In this document: one piece after another, positions 54,669 to 63,706 of the stretch
How positions within the stretch are numbered: position 1 is the stretch's first letter
How the letters are laid out: each line of letters opens with the position of its first letter
Assembly (NCBI RefSeq): GCF_000463075.2
Contig: NZ_AVAQ01000009.1
Span: 1-64,000 of the forward strand
Direction: 5' to 3'
DNA from: Lactiplantibacillus plantarum EGD-AQ4
Lineage (GTDB): Bacteria > Bacillota > Bacilli > Lactobacillales > Lactobacillaceae
Length of the DNA stretch: 64,000 nt
Made by a program: the position numbers and the translations under genes
The notes under the pieces: model-generated
Seen by the model: the letters and a program-made list of their open reading frames with translations, nothing else
The model's database searches: none
Told to the model about the DNA's origin: nothing

Positions 54669-54935
54669 TTATAACCGTTCTTTTCCCACTGGATTGCCCC
54701 AATCATCTTCGACTTGATGACAACTTTCAAAATAGTCGTCTAAATCAAAGCCAGCAAAGCGTTGCATCAACCTTGACGTTTTCACTTGTGGCGAAATGAT
54801 GATTTTACCATCCGCTACAGAAACTTGAACTGGCGTATTAATTGGGTGAACGATTCCTATCTCTTTGAGGAGTGACTTTGGCAGTCGAATGCCCTGCGAG
54901 TTGCCTAATTTGACAATTTTCGTGGATAATACCAT
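54669..54935 (-). CDS. MazE/AbrB-family protein without a MazF partner
   Basis: An 88-residue protein with the swapped-hairpin AbrB DNA-binding fold: STKIVKLGNSQGIRLPKSLLKEIGI, then VQVSVADGKIIISPQ. MazE is an antitoxin for the MazF mRNA interferase, but no MazF-like gene follows. GAGG precedes the ATG at 54935. It is an orphan regulator or antitoxin. Nothing else is seen at 54936-55273. Confidence 0.82.
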   Translation of the reverse strand: MVLSTKIVKLGNSQGIRLPKSLLKEIGIVHPINTPVQVSVADGKIIISPQVKTSRLMQRFAGFDLDDYFESCHQVEDDWGNPVGKERL

Positions 54936-55273
54936 CCCAATCAGCCTCACTTTCGATGACTATCTACTTGCTATTTCCCGTTGTGTTCCGTTTTAACTAC
55001 TACAGATTCCGCCTGCGAAAAAGCTTCCACTGGCGACCATCCGCGCACTCAGTATACACCCTCTTGTACCTGTAACATGGAAAAACGTGTGCGCAATCAG
55101 TTTGGGTAATCACTTCGCTTAAGTTGACTGAAGCTAAAAAAGCCAGCGACTGATTGGAACCAGTCACTGGCCTTCATTTATTCATAATATGGTGTCACTT
55201 CAAGCTGAGGCTTGCCGTGCTGACTTCCATCAAGCTAGCAGATCAATCCAGGCTTACGTTTGCTTGCAAAGTG

Positions 55274-56101
55274 CTAGTGGATTAACGTGAAGTAGCCAAT
55301 CACGAGCACCCCTAAGACAATTCGGTACCAACCGAACGCCTTGAAGTCGTTTTTCTTGATGTAATCCAACAAGAACCGAATCGATAAGTAGGCGACGACG
55401 AAGGAAACAATCACCCCAACGGCTAAGACGGCCCCTTGTAAGCCGGCCAATGAACCACCGTGGGCGAAGTATTTCACGAGCTTCAGTAGCGAGGCACCAA
55501 ACATGGTTGGAATCGCCATAAAGAACGAGAATTCAGTCGCCACATAACGCGACGTTCCGATTAAAATCGCCCCTAAAATCGTGGCACCGGAACGCGATGT
55601 CCCAGGAATCAATGATAACAATTGGAAACATCCGATAAACAATGCCGTCGTATAAGGCAAGGTCTGGAGGTTCGCAAACCGTGGCGTTAACTGCTTGTTG
55701 TGGTTTTCAATCACAATGAACAGGATCCCATAAATGATCAACGTGGCGGAAACGACCGCCCAGTTCATCAGATGTTCATCCATCCAATCGTTCAGCGGTA
55801 GGCCGACGATCACTGACGGAATCACGGCCAGTAAGACTTTGCTCCAGAGTACCCAGGTATCACGCTTTTCAGTTGTATTCTTGCGTGGTGACAACGGGTT
55901 GAGTTTGTGGAAATACAAGACAACGACCGCCATGATGGCCCCTAACTGAATCACGACGTTGAACATATCCGTAAACTGCGTGGATTGTTGCATCTTAATG
56001 AATTCGTCAACTAAGACTAAGTGTCCCGTTGAACTGATAGGTAAGAACTCGGTGATTCCTTCTACGATCCCCAAGATTACCGCTTTAAAAATATCTAACA
56101 C
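55274..56101 (-). CDS. uppP: Undecaprenyl-diphosphatase
   Basis: A 275-residue integral membrane enzyme (BacA/UppP) that removes a phosphate from undecaprenyl pyrophosphate, recycling the lipid carrier for peptidoglycan. [22 protein letters not shown] (about 11-32) is motif 1, with its catalytic Glu and Ser. [10 protein letters not shown] is the second motif. Eight hydrophobic segments. The start is a GTG seven bases after AAGGA. It can confer low-level bacitracin tolerance. Single gene. Confidence 0.95.
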   Translation of the reverse strand: MLDIFKAVILGIVEGITEFLPISSTGHLVLVDEFIKMQQSTQFTDMFNVVIQLGAIMAVVVLYFHKLNPLSPRKNTTEKRDTWVLWSKVLLAVIPSVIVGLPLNDWMDEHLMNWAVVSATLIIYGILFIVIENHNKQLTPRFANLQTLPYTTALFIGCFQLLSLIPGTSRSGATILGAILIGTSRYVATEFSFFMAIPTMFGASLLKLVKYFAHGGSLAGLQGAVLAVGVIVSFVVAYLSIRFLLDYIKKNDFKAFGWYRIVLGVLVIGYFTLIH

Positions 56102-56247
56102 AATGGATTCCTTTCTTGTTGGCAGGGCTCATCACTTGATTGCCCGCTGCATAAAAAATTCCGACCATCCCCGATGGTTGGTATATCAACATTATAGCAA
56201 GCGTTACCCCAAGATAGTAGCGTCCATGTGTAATTTTTTTGTAAAGG

Positions 56248-56766
56248 TCACTTCGACAGCGCTGCCAATGCCGTCTCAAAAGCGCTTTGAGTTTGGTCAT
56301 CAAAACAAACAATCGTGATGGTAGTGACAGACTGTGCGGTCGTTTGCGCCGTCGTTTGTAACGTTTTCAGCGCTAACGGTGCCGCTAATGCGAGTGGAAA
56401 ATGATAAACGCCCGTGCTGATGGACGGAAACGCGACCGTATGGCAGCCATTTTCCGCCGCTAAGTTCAAACTATTGCGATAGCTATTCGCTAATAGTCTC
56501 AACTCATCACGCTGCCCACCTTGCCAGACTGGTCCCGGCGTGTGAATGACGAATTTTGCTGGTAGCCGAAAGCCTGGGGTAATTTTGGCCTCACCCGTGG
56601 CACAACCGTGTAACGGCCGACACGCCGCTAACAATTCTGGGCCCGCAGCGCGATGAATCGCCCCATCGACCCCGCCACCACCGAGCAAGCTAGTATTAGC
56701 GGCGTTTACGATCGCATCGACCGCCATTTTCGTAATATCACCATGAATCACTTTAATTTCAGCCAT
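56248..56766 (-). CDS. Macrodomain protein (O-acetyl-ADP-ribose deacetylase family)
   Basis: A 172-residue macrodomain. The ADP-ribose site is marked by VHGDIT-like [34 protein letters not shown] and [12 protein letters not shown]. It belongs to the MacroD/YmdB group, which removes O-acetyl or mono-ADP-ribose groups. Its ATG is one base past the stop of the TetR gene, so the two are translationally linked. Confidence 0.92.
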   Translation of the reverse strand: MAEIKVIHGDITKMAVDAIVNAANTSLLGGGGVDGAIHRAAGPELLAACRPLHGCATGEAKITPGFRLPAKFVIHTPGPVWQGGQRDELRLLANSYRNSLNLAAENGCHTVAFPSISTGVYHFPLALAAPLALKTLQTTAQTTAQSVTTITIVCFDDQTQSAFETALAALSK

Positions 56767-56767
56767 T

Positions 56768-57340
56768 CTAATGCGCCCCCATAATCAAATTCACACTCGT
56801 CTGTGCCTGTTGCTTCAATTGAGCCCCACCAACAGATTGCTTAGCCAACAGCTGTAGTCCACTGCGAACCTGCATCAGACTTGCTGCCGCTTCAGCCACC
56901 GTGGTCGGCAACGTTTGGGCTTGCGGTGCTAACAAGCTGACGAACCGCGTCTGGAGGTTGGCATAAATCGTTTGTAACTGGGCGCTCAACGCCGCGTCCT
57001 GCGTTCCAAGCTCAGCCATTAAGTTGACCATCAAACAACCCGCGGGCCACTGGTCACTTTGAAATGGTAGACGAACACAAGCCGCAATCAGTGCAGGTAA
57101 CGGTGTTTGGCGTGCGCGTTCCCGTTCAATCAGCCGGTCGAGCTGCTCATCCAGTGTGGCTTGGTAACAGACTAGACTCCGCCTTAACGCGACGCGCTTA
57201 CTGTGGTATTGCCGATAAAATTGCGTACGCGATATCCCGGCGACCCCAATCAAATCGTCCACCGTCGTCTGTCCATAGCCCACTTGCCAAAATTGAATCA
57301 TCATTGCCTGATCTGCTTTTGATGAACCGTTAACACCCAT
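56768..57340 (-). CDS. TetR family transcriptional regulator
   Basis: A 190-residue regulator. The N-terminal helix-turn-helix is [30 protein letters not shown] (about 19-48), followed by a helical ligand domain with [10 protein letters not shown]. It is first in an operon with the macrodomain gene. GGAGGTC precedes the ATG. It may regulate its own operon; the ligand is unknown. Confidence 0.88.
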   Translation of the reverse strand: MGVNGSSKADQAMMIQFWQVGYGQTTVDDLIGVAGISRTQFYRQYHSKRVALRRSLVCYQATLDEQLDRLIERERARQTPLPALIAACVRLPFQSDQWPAGCLMVNLMAELGTQDAALSAQLQTIYANLQTRFVSLLAPQAQTLPTTVAEAAASLMQVRSGLQLLAKQSVGGAQLKQQAQTSVNLIMGAH

Positions 57341-57373
57341 GTGAAGACCTCCCTGAACTGCACTGTTACTCGC

Positions 57374-57697
57374 TTAGTCAGCGACTAAATATTGAATACC
57401 ACGAATAATCGACCACAAGTAGCTCGCGACGGCAACTAAGCCAAAGACCGCTAGTAACACGATAGCGAGCCAGCCACTGTTCGCCAAGTTATCCATGTAA
57501 ATCCCACTCACCCCGAGAATGACCAGCATGGCGATGCCCAGAATCGTCGGCAGTAAGTGTAACCAGAATGCCCGTCCCGCGGCTCGATGGGCTTCCGGAT
57601 TGGTACTCGTTAATAACCAGACAATTAATGGAAATAATACTGGTAAGAATAAAATACTTAAATAACTTAATGCATTGATGACGCGATTTTGGGTCAT
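57374..57697 (-). CDS. DUF4870-like small membrane protein
   Basis: A 107-residue protein with three hydrophobic segments. ALSYLSILFLPVLFPLIVWLL, then NPEAHRAAGRAFWLHLLPT and a final SYLWSIIRGIQYLV follow the DUF4870 pattern. GGGGGAGG precedes the ATG. It ends 33 nt before the TetR gene start, and the three genes may share a transcript. Confidence 0.72.
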   Translation of the reverse strand: MTQNRVINALSYLSILFLPVLFPLIVWLLTSTNPEAHRAAGRAFWLHLLPTILGIAMLVILGVSGIYMDNLANSGWLAIVLLAVFGLVAVASYLWSIIRGIQYLVAD

Positions 57698-57819
57698 AAT
57701 AATGGCCTCCCCCTGTTTTTACCCCGAGTATAGCGGAAGCCGGGGACTTCGGCAAATAATAAACAAATTATAAAGATAGTTAGAACTCTGCCAAGGTTGG
57801 CGTGTGACCCACCTCGAAT

Positions 57820-57850
57820 GATAGGGGTCTGCTATAATGATGATACATAC
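57820..57850 (+). promoter_or_regulatory. Promoter region of the DUF1002 gene with inverted repeat
   Basis: GACCC (57807-57811) and GGGTC form an inverted repeat over an 18-nt gap just before TATAAT (57833-57838). The downstream leader is about 100 nt to the ATG. A regulator site is possible; I cannot name it. Confidence 0.4.
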
Positions 57851-57944
57851 TAATGACGAACCGATGCTTATCGCGCGTACAACCCGGGAGCGAACGGTTC
57901 ACGTTAGTACAAGGTGCATTAGTTAAGATGCGGAGGAAAATAAA

Positions 57945-58913
57945 ATGACGAAACGAACAAGTTTCAAATTTAAATGGGTCGCCCTGGTTGCCACCCTGAT
58001 ATTCGGGATTGGTGGCTGGCGGCTCCTTGCGCACGCTGACAGTAGCAGCGACGAGCCAATCGTCACGTTAGGTAGTAGCCTGACTAGTAGCCAGAAGACT
58101 GGTACGATCAACACCCTTACCGCCAGCTTGAACGGCGCTGACTATCAAACATTGACTGTCAATGGTGACACGCTGGTTAAATATCTCAATCCGGCGGGCG
58201 AAAGCTTCACCAGTAGTTCGGGAGTCTGGTCGAGTGCCATGATTCAAAAGACGAGTTCTGGTTCCGGTATCAATGTTAAAATTCTCGATTATAACGGTAG
58301 TAATAACATTACAACCATTACTGCCAATCAGTATAAAAATGCGGCCCTAACTGCCGGGATCACGGACGCTAATATTTACGTCACGTCTGCGACCCCAATC
58401 GACGGCTCAGGTGCCTTAGCTGGAGTATATGCTGCGTACGCCAAGACCGGTAATACTTTGAATACCAAGCAAGTCACGGCGGCTCAAGACGAATTAAGTA
58501 CCTTGAGTGGCATCACCAAAGCTAACAAAAATAAAGATGGTTATACTGACTCCCAACTCAACAACGCGATTGCAGGTGCCAAGAAAGAAATGGCCCAAAA
58601 AGGGAGCAGCGTGACCAAAAACGAAATCACGACCATCGTTAACCAACAAATTACCAATAATAACTTAACTAATGTCATTACAAATAACCAAAAAACTGAA
58701 ATTATTAACTTGTTGGTCAAGATTCGTGATTCCGGTGCCCTAGATTCATCAAGTTTTAAGACCCAAGCCAACTCATTGATGAAAAACATTCAGTCCAATG
58801 CCAAAAACGTCTTCAGTAAGCTCAACACTAAGGAAAATCAGAACTTACTGCAAAAGATCTGGACAGCCATCGTCAACTTCTTCAGCTCAATCTTCAAGTC
58901 GATCTTTGGCTAA
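57945..58913 (+). CDS. DUF1002 (YpuA-like) secreted protein
   Basis: A 322-residue exported protein. The signal peptide has a basic start, a hydrophobic core and a cleavage site after A31 (LLAHA-DSSSD). The DUF1002 region includes VTLGSSLTSSQKTGTINTL, NIYVTSATPIDGSGALAGVYAAY and AAQDELSTLSGI. A long Asn- and Lys-rich helical middle follows. The last 24 residues are aromatic and hydrophobic (WTAIVNFFSSIFKSIFG), unlike a sortase anchor. GCGGAGGAAAAT precedes the ATG. Function unknown. Confidence 0.85.
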   Translation: MTKRTSFKFKWVALVATLIFGIGGWRLLAHADSSSDEPIVTLGSSLTSSQKTGTINTLTASLNGADYQTLTVNGDTLVKYLNPAGESFTSSSGVWSSAMIQKTSSGSGINVKILDYNGSNNITTITANQYKNAALTAGITDANIYVTSATPIDGSGALAGVYAAYAKTGNTLNTKQVTAAQDELSTLSGITKANKNKDGYTDSQLNNAIAGAKKEMAQKGSSVTKNEITTIVNQQITNNNLTNVITNNQKTEIINLLVKIRDSGALDSSSFKTQANSLMKNIQSNAKNVFSKLNTKENQNLLQKIWTAIVNFFSSIFKSIFG

Positions 58914-58945
58914 ATCACTGACGCTTGGATAATAGCCATTCGAAT

Positions 58946-58989
58946 AGTAGGTGGGATTCAAAACATTTTTGAATTCCACCTACTTTTTT
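58946..58989 (+). terminator. Terminator of the DUF1002 gene
   Basis: AGTAGGTGGGATTCAAAA pairs with TTTTGAATTCCACCTACT, followed by T. The composite repeat begins four bases later. Confidence 0.92.
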
Positions 58990-58992
58990 GTC

Positions 58993-59727
58993 ATGAATCA
59001 TGATTAAAGCGTGCCGGTTGGTGGATTCCTGTTCGTCAGCCGATGCGCGCCTTATTCCGACCTCCGGGGCTGGCTGACAACGCTGGAACAGGGCGGACAT
59101 CGATTTGAACTCACGCAGAAACCCACTGCGCAATTTCAAATACGAGTCTTCTTCTAGCCCGGGAACCCCAACCGGACAAGAAGAACTTCGCCCTTGAGCA
59201 TTGTCAGCCAGCCCCTCCAGTCGGGAAGCCGCTCGAATGGCAGATGAACGGCCACCTATCTGGGTACAATTGATCACTGAATATTAAGTGACTGGTCCTT
59301 CAGGCATACTTTTCCGAATCGTTATCGATGGTAAGTTATAGCATCTGTATACTCAGACGCTTGTCTAAGTAATATTCGCTAATTTCCAGTTGTTGAGCAT
59401 TCGGAACTCTTTTCATTTCAGGCGACTAGAGATAATACGTCCATGTTCTGTAATGTTACTGATTCCCGAAAACAAAACATGAGTATGCTGACTTAGCGAT
59501 TACCAGAGATAAGTCTTACAGTTAAATACCAAAGGAACTGGGTTCTAAGAATCAACGACCAGTTCAATAAAAAGTTGAGTCCGCACATGTCTGCCTTTCG
59601 AATACCATTCCTGGAGGCCGGTGTAGGACGCAACTATCAAATCAAGTTTACGCTAACTTGCCTTGTTTCCAGCGGTCCATAGCTGGTTGCTGTTGAACTT
59701 AAGAATTGGCACTTTTTAATCATCATT
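58993..59727. repeat. Composite repeat, copy 10: complete B arm, spacer, deleted A arm
   Basis: It begins ATGAATCATGATTAAAGC. The B arm has P1 (59066-59084 with 59197-59215, 18 of 19 pairs), P2 (ATTTGAA 59103-59109 with TTCAAAT 59135-59141) and P3 (TTCTTCT 59149-59155 with AGAAGAA 59179-59185). The spacer runs 59300-59565. The A arm is cut down: its hairpins are lost at about 59610, but the GCGTTTCC-like module and the terminal TTTAATCATCATTAGTG remain. A 120-codon frame on the minus strand here is not a gene. Confidence 0.88.
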
Positions 59728-59844
59728 AGTGCCCAATGAAAGCAGAGCATGTGCACCACTGTCAGAGCCGGTATCGACGATTCCTACTAGTCTTTTATCA
59801 ATGGCTGCCTAAAGAGACCAATTATTACCAAAATTATACATTTT

Positions 59845-59860
59845 GAAAGCGTTTTAAATG
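59845..59860. promoter_or_regulatory. cre-like site
   Basis: TGAAAGCGTTTTAA differs from the CcpA consensus TGWAARCGYTWWCA only near its end. It lies directly beside an orphan cop box and no gene follows. Low weight. Confidence 0.3.
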
Positions 59861-59870
59861 TACAATTGTA
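59861..59870. promoter_or_regulatory. Orphan cop box
   Basis: TACAATTGTA is an exact CopY-type operator (TACANNTGTA) inside GTACAATTGTAACCGTAAAC. The nearest rightward frame is absent and the nearest leftward gene is the repeat, so no target gene is evident. Confidence 0.5.
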
Positions 59871-59952
59871 ACCGTAAACACCCCATTTTCTAGTACAAAC
59901 ACGGATTATGCCTGATGGCCGCAGTTTGTCGTCCAAAAACACTCAGTAGACA

Positions 59953-59991
59953 AAAATCGCTTCGAAAAGGCTAGCTTTTCGAAGCGATTTT
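59953..59991 (-). terminator. Terminator of the MarR gene at 60012
   Basis: AAAATCGCTTCGAAAA pairs perfectly with TTTTCGAAGCGATTTT, with T on the minus strand. Confidence 0.9.
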
Positions 59992-60011
59992 GTTATGTGT
60001 TGATTCAAGCG

Positions 60012-60509
60012 TTAGGCTTCTGCCCGCTTTAAATCAGCATACGTCGTCTTTTTAGTTTGCTTACTTGCATCTTCGTTAACGAATTTATCCATAAATTCTT
60101 CAACCAAGTTCAGCGTCTGATACTGCTTAGCTAAGCTAAAGCTTTGACGCCATTCGCGGTTGCGTTGAATCAATTCAGTGAAGACTTCATGTTCAACACG
60201 GGCACCCTCTGGCGTTAACTTCAAAACTTTGTTACGGCGATCATGATCTTCAGCTTCTTGGTATAAGTAGTCCTTACGTAATAAGCGACCAATTAACCGT
60301 GAAATAGCTGAACGCGTTACACCGTGACTCTCAGCAATGTCCATCAGGCGAATCTTGCCCTTAGCTTCAGCGATATCGTACAGAATGTAAAATTCATCTA
60401 ACGTAATACCATGTTCCGTCGCTGGTTCCGCAAACATATCTGATAAGTTCTTGAAGCCGTGTAAGTACATATGACTAAAGCGATTAAAAAATTCCATGTC
60501 TTCGTTCAT
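60012..60509 (-). CDS. MarR family transcriptional regulator
   Basis: A 165-residue regulator. The recognition region is IAESHGVTRSAISRLIGRLLRKDYL and the wing EAEDHDRRNKVLKLTPEG, typical MarR. The N-terminus has an aromatic-rich dimer helix (FFNRFSHMYLHGFKNL). It carries no Cys, so direct thiol sensing is unlikely. AAAGGGAGAC precedes the ATG. Its neighbours are the TetR gene and pckA, with no obvious target beside it. Confidence 0.88.
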   Translation of the reverse strand: MNEDMEFFNRFSHMYLHGFKNLSDMFAEPATEHGITLDEFYILYDIAEAKGKIRLMDIAESHGVTRSAISRLIGRLLRKDYLYQEAEDHDRRNKVLKLTPEGARVEHEVFTELIQRNREWRQSFSLAKQYQTLNLVEEFMDKFVNEDASKQTKKTTYADLKRAEA

Positions 60510-60665
60510 GTTTAAGTCTCCCTTTCACTAGTCGAATTATCATTAAATTCCCAATCATAATTCGCCCCATGCTTTTTTTAATTAGTAAGCGTCGTTTATC
60601 ATTTCCCCGCTTTAAAGTGTACTAGTATATTTTACGAAATACAAGCAATTTAGATTACTTTAATA

Positions 60666-61334
60666 TTAAATTTTTATTTCAGTGCTTAAATCAATCGTTG
60701 CGTGTTTGTGCAGATAACTGACAAACTCTTGATAATAGGCATCAGTATTATACTTGGCAGTGCTCAAATAGATTTGATCAATTTTCTCAGCGTTCTCGCC
60801 TAATAGCAAGTAGAACGCTTGGTCGATATTCTCTGAAATCATGCCGACACTAGCTCTTAGAATCTTACGTTTGAAAAAGACCGCCATCCCGCCAGATAAT
60901 GCGAAGTTCAAGGCGTATCTAATCATCGCCGCCTCGCCTTCGACCCCAATTGCTTCTAGCCAATCTAGGGTCACTAATACGAGCTCGGTCGTTAACTCCG
61001 GGCTTTCAAATATATCCTGAATGAAGTGTTCCATCGTCGGATTCTCATCCAGCAATCTGAGGACAAAACTCATTTGAATCATCGTCCGCTGATGTGCGGA
61101 TAAGAAGGTCAATTGTTCGTTACTATAGATGAACGCACTAAGCGTCAACTCATTCAGCATCGTACTCAGCAACACGATTTTCTTGGGAAAGTAATGCTGA
61201 AGCAGCGACTTACTAATATCGCACGCAATCGCAATATCCTTCATCTGTACGTTGGCGTAGCCCTGTTCTGCAAACAAGCGGAACGCCGTATTGACGATTT
61301 CCATTCGTCGCTGTGTGTTTCTTTTACGTGGCAC
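60666..61334 (-). CDS. TetR family transcriptional regulator
   Basis: About 222 residues. The N-terminal helix-turn-helix is AFRLFAEQGYANVQMKDIAIACDISKSLLQHYFPKK, and a long helical ligand domain follows. I use the GTG at 61334, eight bases after GGGAGGC; the upstream ATGs lack a site. It is divergent from pckA. An imperfect dyad (CTATA, four bases, TATAG, 61382-61395) upstream of its start may be its operator. Confidence 0.86.
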   Translation of the reverse strand: MPRKRNTQRRMEIVNTAFRLFAEQGYANVQMKDIAIACDISKSLLQHYFPKKIVLLSTMLNELTLSAFIYSNEQLTFLSAHQRTMIQMSFVLRLLDENPTMEHFIQDIFESPELTTELVLVTLDWLEAIGVEGEAAMIRYALNFALSGGMAVFFKRKILRASVGMISENIDQAFYLLLGENAEKIDQIYLSTAKYNTDAYYQEFVSYLHKHATIDLSTEIKI

Positions 61335-61381
61335 CGATATGCCTCCCATCACTGACATTTGAATTATTCTCTTTAAATAAA

Positions 61382-61395
61382 CTATACTAATATAG
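61382..61395. promoter_or_regulatory. Dyad in the TetR-pckA divergent region
   Basis: CTATA, four bases, TATAG. It lies 48 nt upstream of the TetR start and is a candidate TetR operator. Confidence 0.4.
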
Positions 61396-61554
61396 CTTTA
61401 AACGCAAGTAAGATTACTTCTAAATCATTAATAAATAACAACGTTAACTATCTCAATCGCCCGCATAACCCGACACTGCCTTAATCATCATTTCACATAC
61501 TGTCTAAAATCCACTAACTGCGTACGGATAACACAGGGGTATGAGTCACATCAA

Positions 61555-61569
61555 AGAAAGCGCTTTCCT
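61555..61569. promoter_or_regulatory. cre site (CcpA) overlapping the pckA promoter
   Basis: AGAAAGCGCTTTCCT contains the perfect palindrome GAAAGCGCTTTC, a good cre core. It overlaps the -35 (TTTCCT) of an extended -10 promoter (TGCTAAAAT, about 61586-61594). CcpA should repress pckA when sugar is plentiful. Confidence 0.75.
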
Positions 61570-61623
61570 AAATGAACATTTGTGCTAAAATTAACTTATT
61601 AACTTTGTAGGGAGGCACATCAT

Positions 61624-63285
61624 ATGAGCACTAAAAATTCTTATCAATTAGCCGATATCGGTCGGCATAATCCAATCTTCTCACAGATCCGTTCCACCGT
61701 GGAAACGGCCTTTTACGGTAACAACATGCATCAAATTGCTGACGTTGCCGATGCCTACCACCGTGCCACTAAGGATCCTGGAACCGTCATTACGGACCTC
61801 CCAATCTATCGTGCCACCGATTTAGGCTTACCAGAAGATGCTAAGATGCTGATTGCCAATACTGGTAAAGTTGTCGGTCGGACCGCACAAGCGCGGCGAA
61901 TTTTGGGCAACCCCGGCGTTAGTGAAGCTGACATGGCCGGTCGTTTGCGCCAAGCGATTTTTGCCAGTGCCGACCAAGATTTCATCAAAACGGATGTCTT
62001 AGTCGGCCTCGATGAAGACTTCATCGTCCGCGCCCACCTCGCTATTCCAGATGGGTTCGCCAACAACCTACTCTCTTACATGCTCAATTTCCAGCCGATT
62101 ACCGCGGCTTACCAAGCCATGTTTGAGCGTTCAGTGGCTTATCCTGAAGGCGACATTTATATTTACGCTGATCCAACCTATCATGACCCAGATTATCCAG
62201 ATGGACTGGCGATTTTTGACCCGCAACACAATACCGCCGCAATTCTAGGTATGCCGTATTTTGGCGAACTCAAAAAGTCGACGTTAACCTTAGCATGGTC
62301 AATCGCGCACCGGCATGGCTTCGTCGCTTGTCACGGCGGCCTCAAGGCGTTCCATTTTAAGGACAAACAAGATCAGGTCTTTGCCATGTTTGGCCTCTCA
62401 GGTTCCGGTAAGTCAACGCTGACGCATGCTAAACACGGCTATAAGTACGACATTACCGTTCTACATGACGATGCGTTCGTTATTAATCGTCAAAACGGGA
62501 GTTCAGTCGCCTTAGAACCGTCCTACTTTGACAAGACGAACGACTATCCGATGACTTCGGACGAAACGAAATACTTCATGACGATTCAAAACGTCGGTGT
62601 CACGTTGGACGACCAAGGACGCAAGGTACTGGTCACCGAAGATTTGCGCAATGGGAACGGTCGGACGATCAAGTCACGTTATGCTTCGACGAATCGGGTC
62701 GATAAGGAAGACGCACCAATCAACGCAATCTTTTGGATCATGAAAGATGACAGTTTGCCACCAGTCATCAAAGTTGATGACCCCGTCCTGGCTGCGACGT
62801 TCGGAGCCACGTTAGCAACTAAACGGAGCTCCGCCGAAAATATCATTGGTGATGTCGACCGGAACGCCCTAGTCATCGAACCATTCGCGAACCCATTCCG
62901 GGTCTACCCGCTATCCGAGGATTACCATGACTTCAAGGCCCTCTTTGAAGAACGGCACTTGGACTGCTACCTGCTCAATACCGGTTACTTTGGTGACAAG
63001 AAGATTCCTAAAGAAATTACCTTAGGCGCCCTAGAAGCCATCGTCAATAACACGACTGAATGGGAATCCTTCGCCGGTCTCGACCATATGCAGAACTTGA
63101 AACTCGCGGACTTCCCTGTCGACGGTGAAAACGCGGACTATCGCCAACTGGTTGCGACTCGACTCGGTATTCGGGCAAACTTTGTGGACCAATACGAACA
63201 CAACAATAACGACCGTTTGCCACACGAAGTTACGGACAGCCTGGTCCACTTGCAGCAGCAATTAAAGCAACCTCTTGCAAAATAA
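61624..63285 (+). CDS. pckA: Phosphoenolpyruvate carboxykinase (ATP)
   Basis: A 553-residue cytosolic enzyme interconverting oxaloacetate + ATP and PEP + ADP + CO2. The kinase P-loop is FGLSGSGKSTLTHA (about 257-270). The downstream VLHDDAF supplies the metal-binding Asp. Arg- and Lys-containing motifs (YGDPTYH-like ADPTYHDPDYP, KKSTLTLAWSIAHRHG) are of the ATP type. In a bacterium without a full TCA cycle it probably makes PEP from oxaloacetate when sugars are scarce, or fixes CO2. GGGAGGCACATC precedes the ATG. Confidence 0.95.
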   Translation: MSTKNSYQLADIGRHNPIFSQIRSTVETAFYGNNMHQIADVADAYHRATKDPGTVITDLPIYRATDLGLPEDAKMLIANTGKVVGRTAQARRILGNPGVSEADMAGRLRQAIFASADQDFIKTDVLVGLDEDFIVRAHLAIPDGFANNLLSYMLNFQPITAAYQAMFERSVAYPEGDIYIYADPTYHDPDYPDGLAIFDPQHNTAAILGMPYFGELKKSTLTLAWSIAHRHGFVACHGGLKAFHFKDKQDQVFAMFGLSGSGKSTLTHAKHGYKYDITVLHDDAFVINRQNGSSVALEPSYFDKTNDYPMTSDETKYFMTIQNVGVTLDDQGRKVLVTEDLRNGNGRTIKSRYASTNRVDKEDAPINAIFWIMKDDSLPPVIKVDDPVLAATFGATLATKRSSAENIIGDVDRNALVIEPFANPFRVYPLSEDYHDFKALFEERHLDCYLLNTGYFGDKKIPKEITLGALEAIVNNTTEWESFAGLDHMQNLKLADFPVDGENADYRQLVATRLGIRANFVDQYEHNNNDRLPHEVTDSLVHLQQQLKQPLAK

Positions 63286-63387
63286 GAGTGGTATTCGTTC
63301 CCCGTTTCAAACCAATTAAGGTTATAATAAAAGTAGCAGGTATATGGCACTGAACTTTTACGAATTCTAAAAATCGGGGTGAGGAGC

Positions 63388-63585
63388 ATGGAACTACCAT
63401 TAAGTCAATTATCAGAAAAGCTCATTGGTTTTGAACGCGAGCATTATCTTACAGATAACGATCTAGCGTTCGGCAGTCAACTATCCGTTGAGCGGATTCA
63501 CAACATCAAGTCTGGTGAAGCAACGCCAACCCAAGAAGAACTGCAACTATTGAAGAAATTCATGAACAGCAAGACGAAAGCCTAG
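63388..63585 (+). CDS. Small helix-turn-helix-like protein, 65 aa
   Basis: A 65-residue protein whose order matches a reduced XRE fold: LIGFEREHYLTDNDLAFGSQLSVERIHNIKSGEATPTQEELQLLKKF. The YLTDNDLAFGSQLSVERIHNI stretch is the helix-turn-helix. I use the ATG at 63388 with GGGGTG six bases upstream. It follows pckA by about 100 nt and may be read with it or from its own promoter (TATAAT near 63324). Targets unknown. Confidence 0.72.
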   Translation: MELPLSQLSEKLIGFEREHYLTDNDLAFGSQLSVERIHNIKSGEATPTQEELQLLKKFMNSKTKA

Positions 63586-63630
63586 ACGCTAGTTCAGTGA
63601 TAAAAACCAATTGGGGCACCTGTCCTCACT

Positions 63631-63661
63631 AAAACTGGTCGCACGATGCGACCAGTTTTTT
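63631..63661 (+). terminator. Terminator after the small HTH gene
   Basis: AAAACTGGTCGC pairs with GCGACCAGTTTT, followed by T. Confidence 0.92.
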
Positions 63662-63706
63662 GTTACTCAAAATTTGTTGAACACGTGTTGGGTTAGTTAA
63701 TACGTC

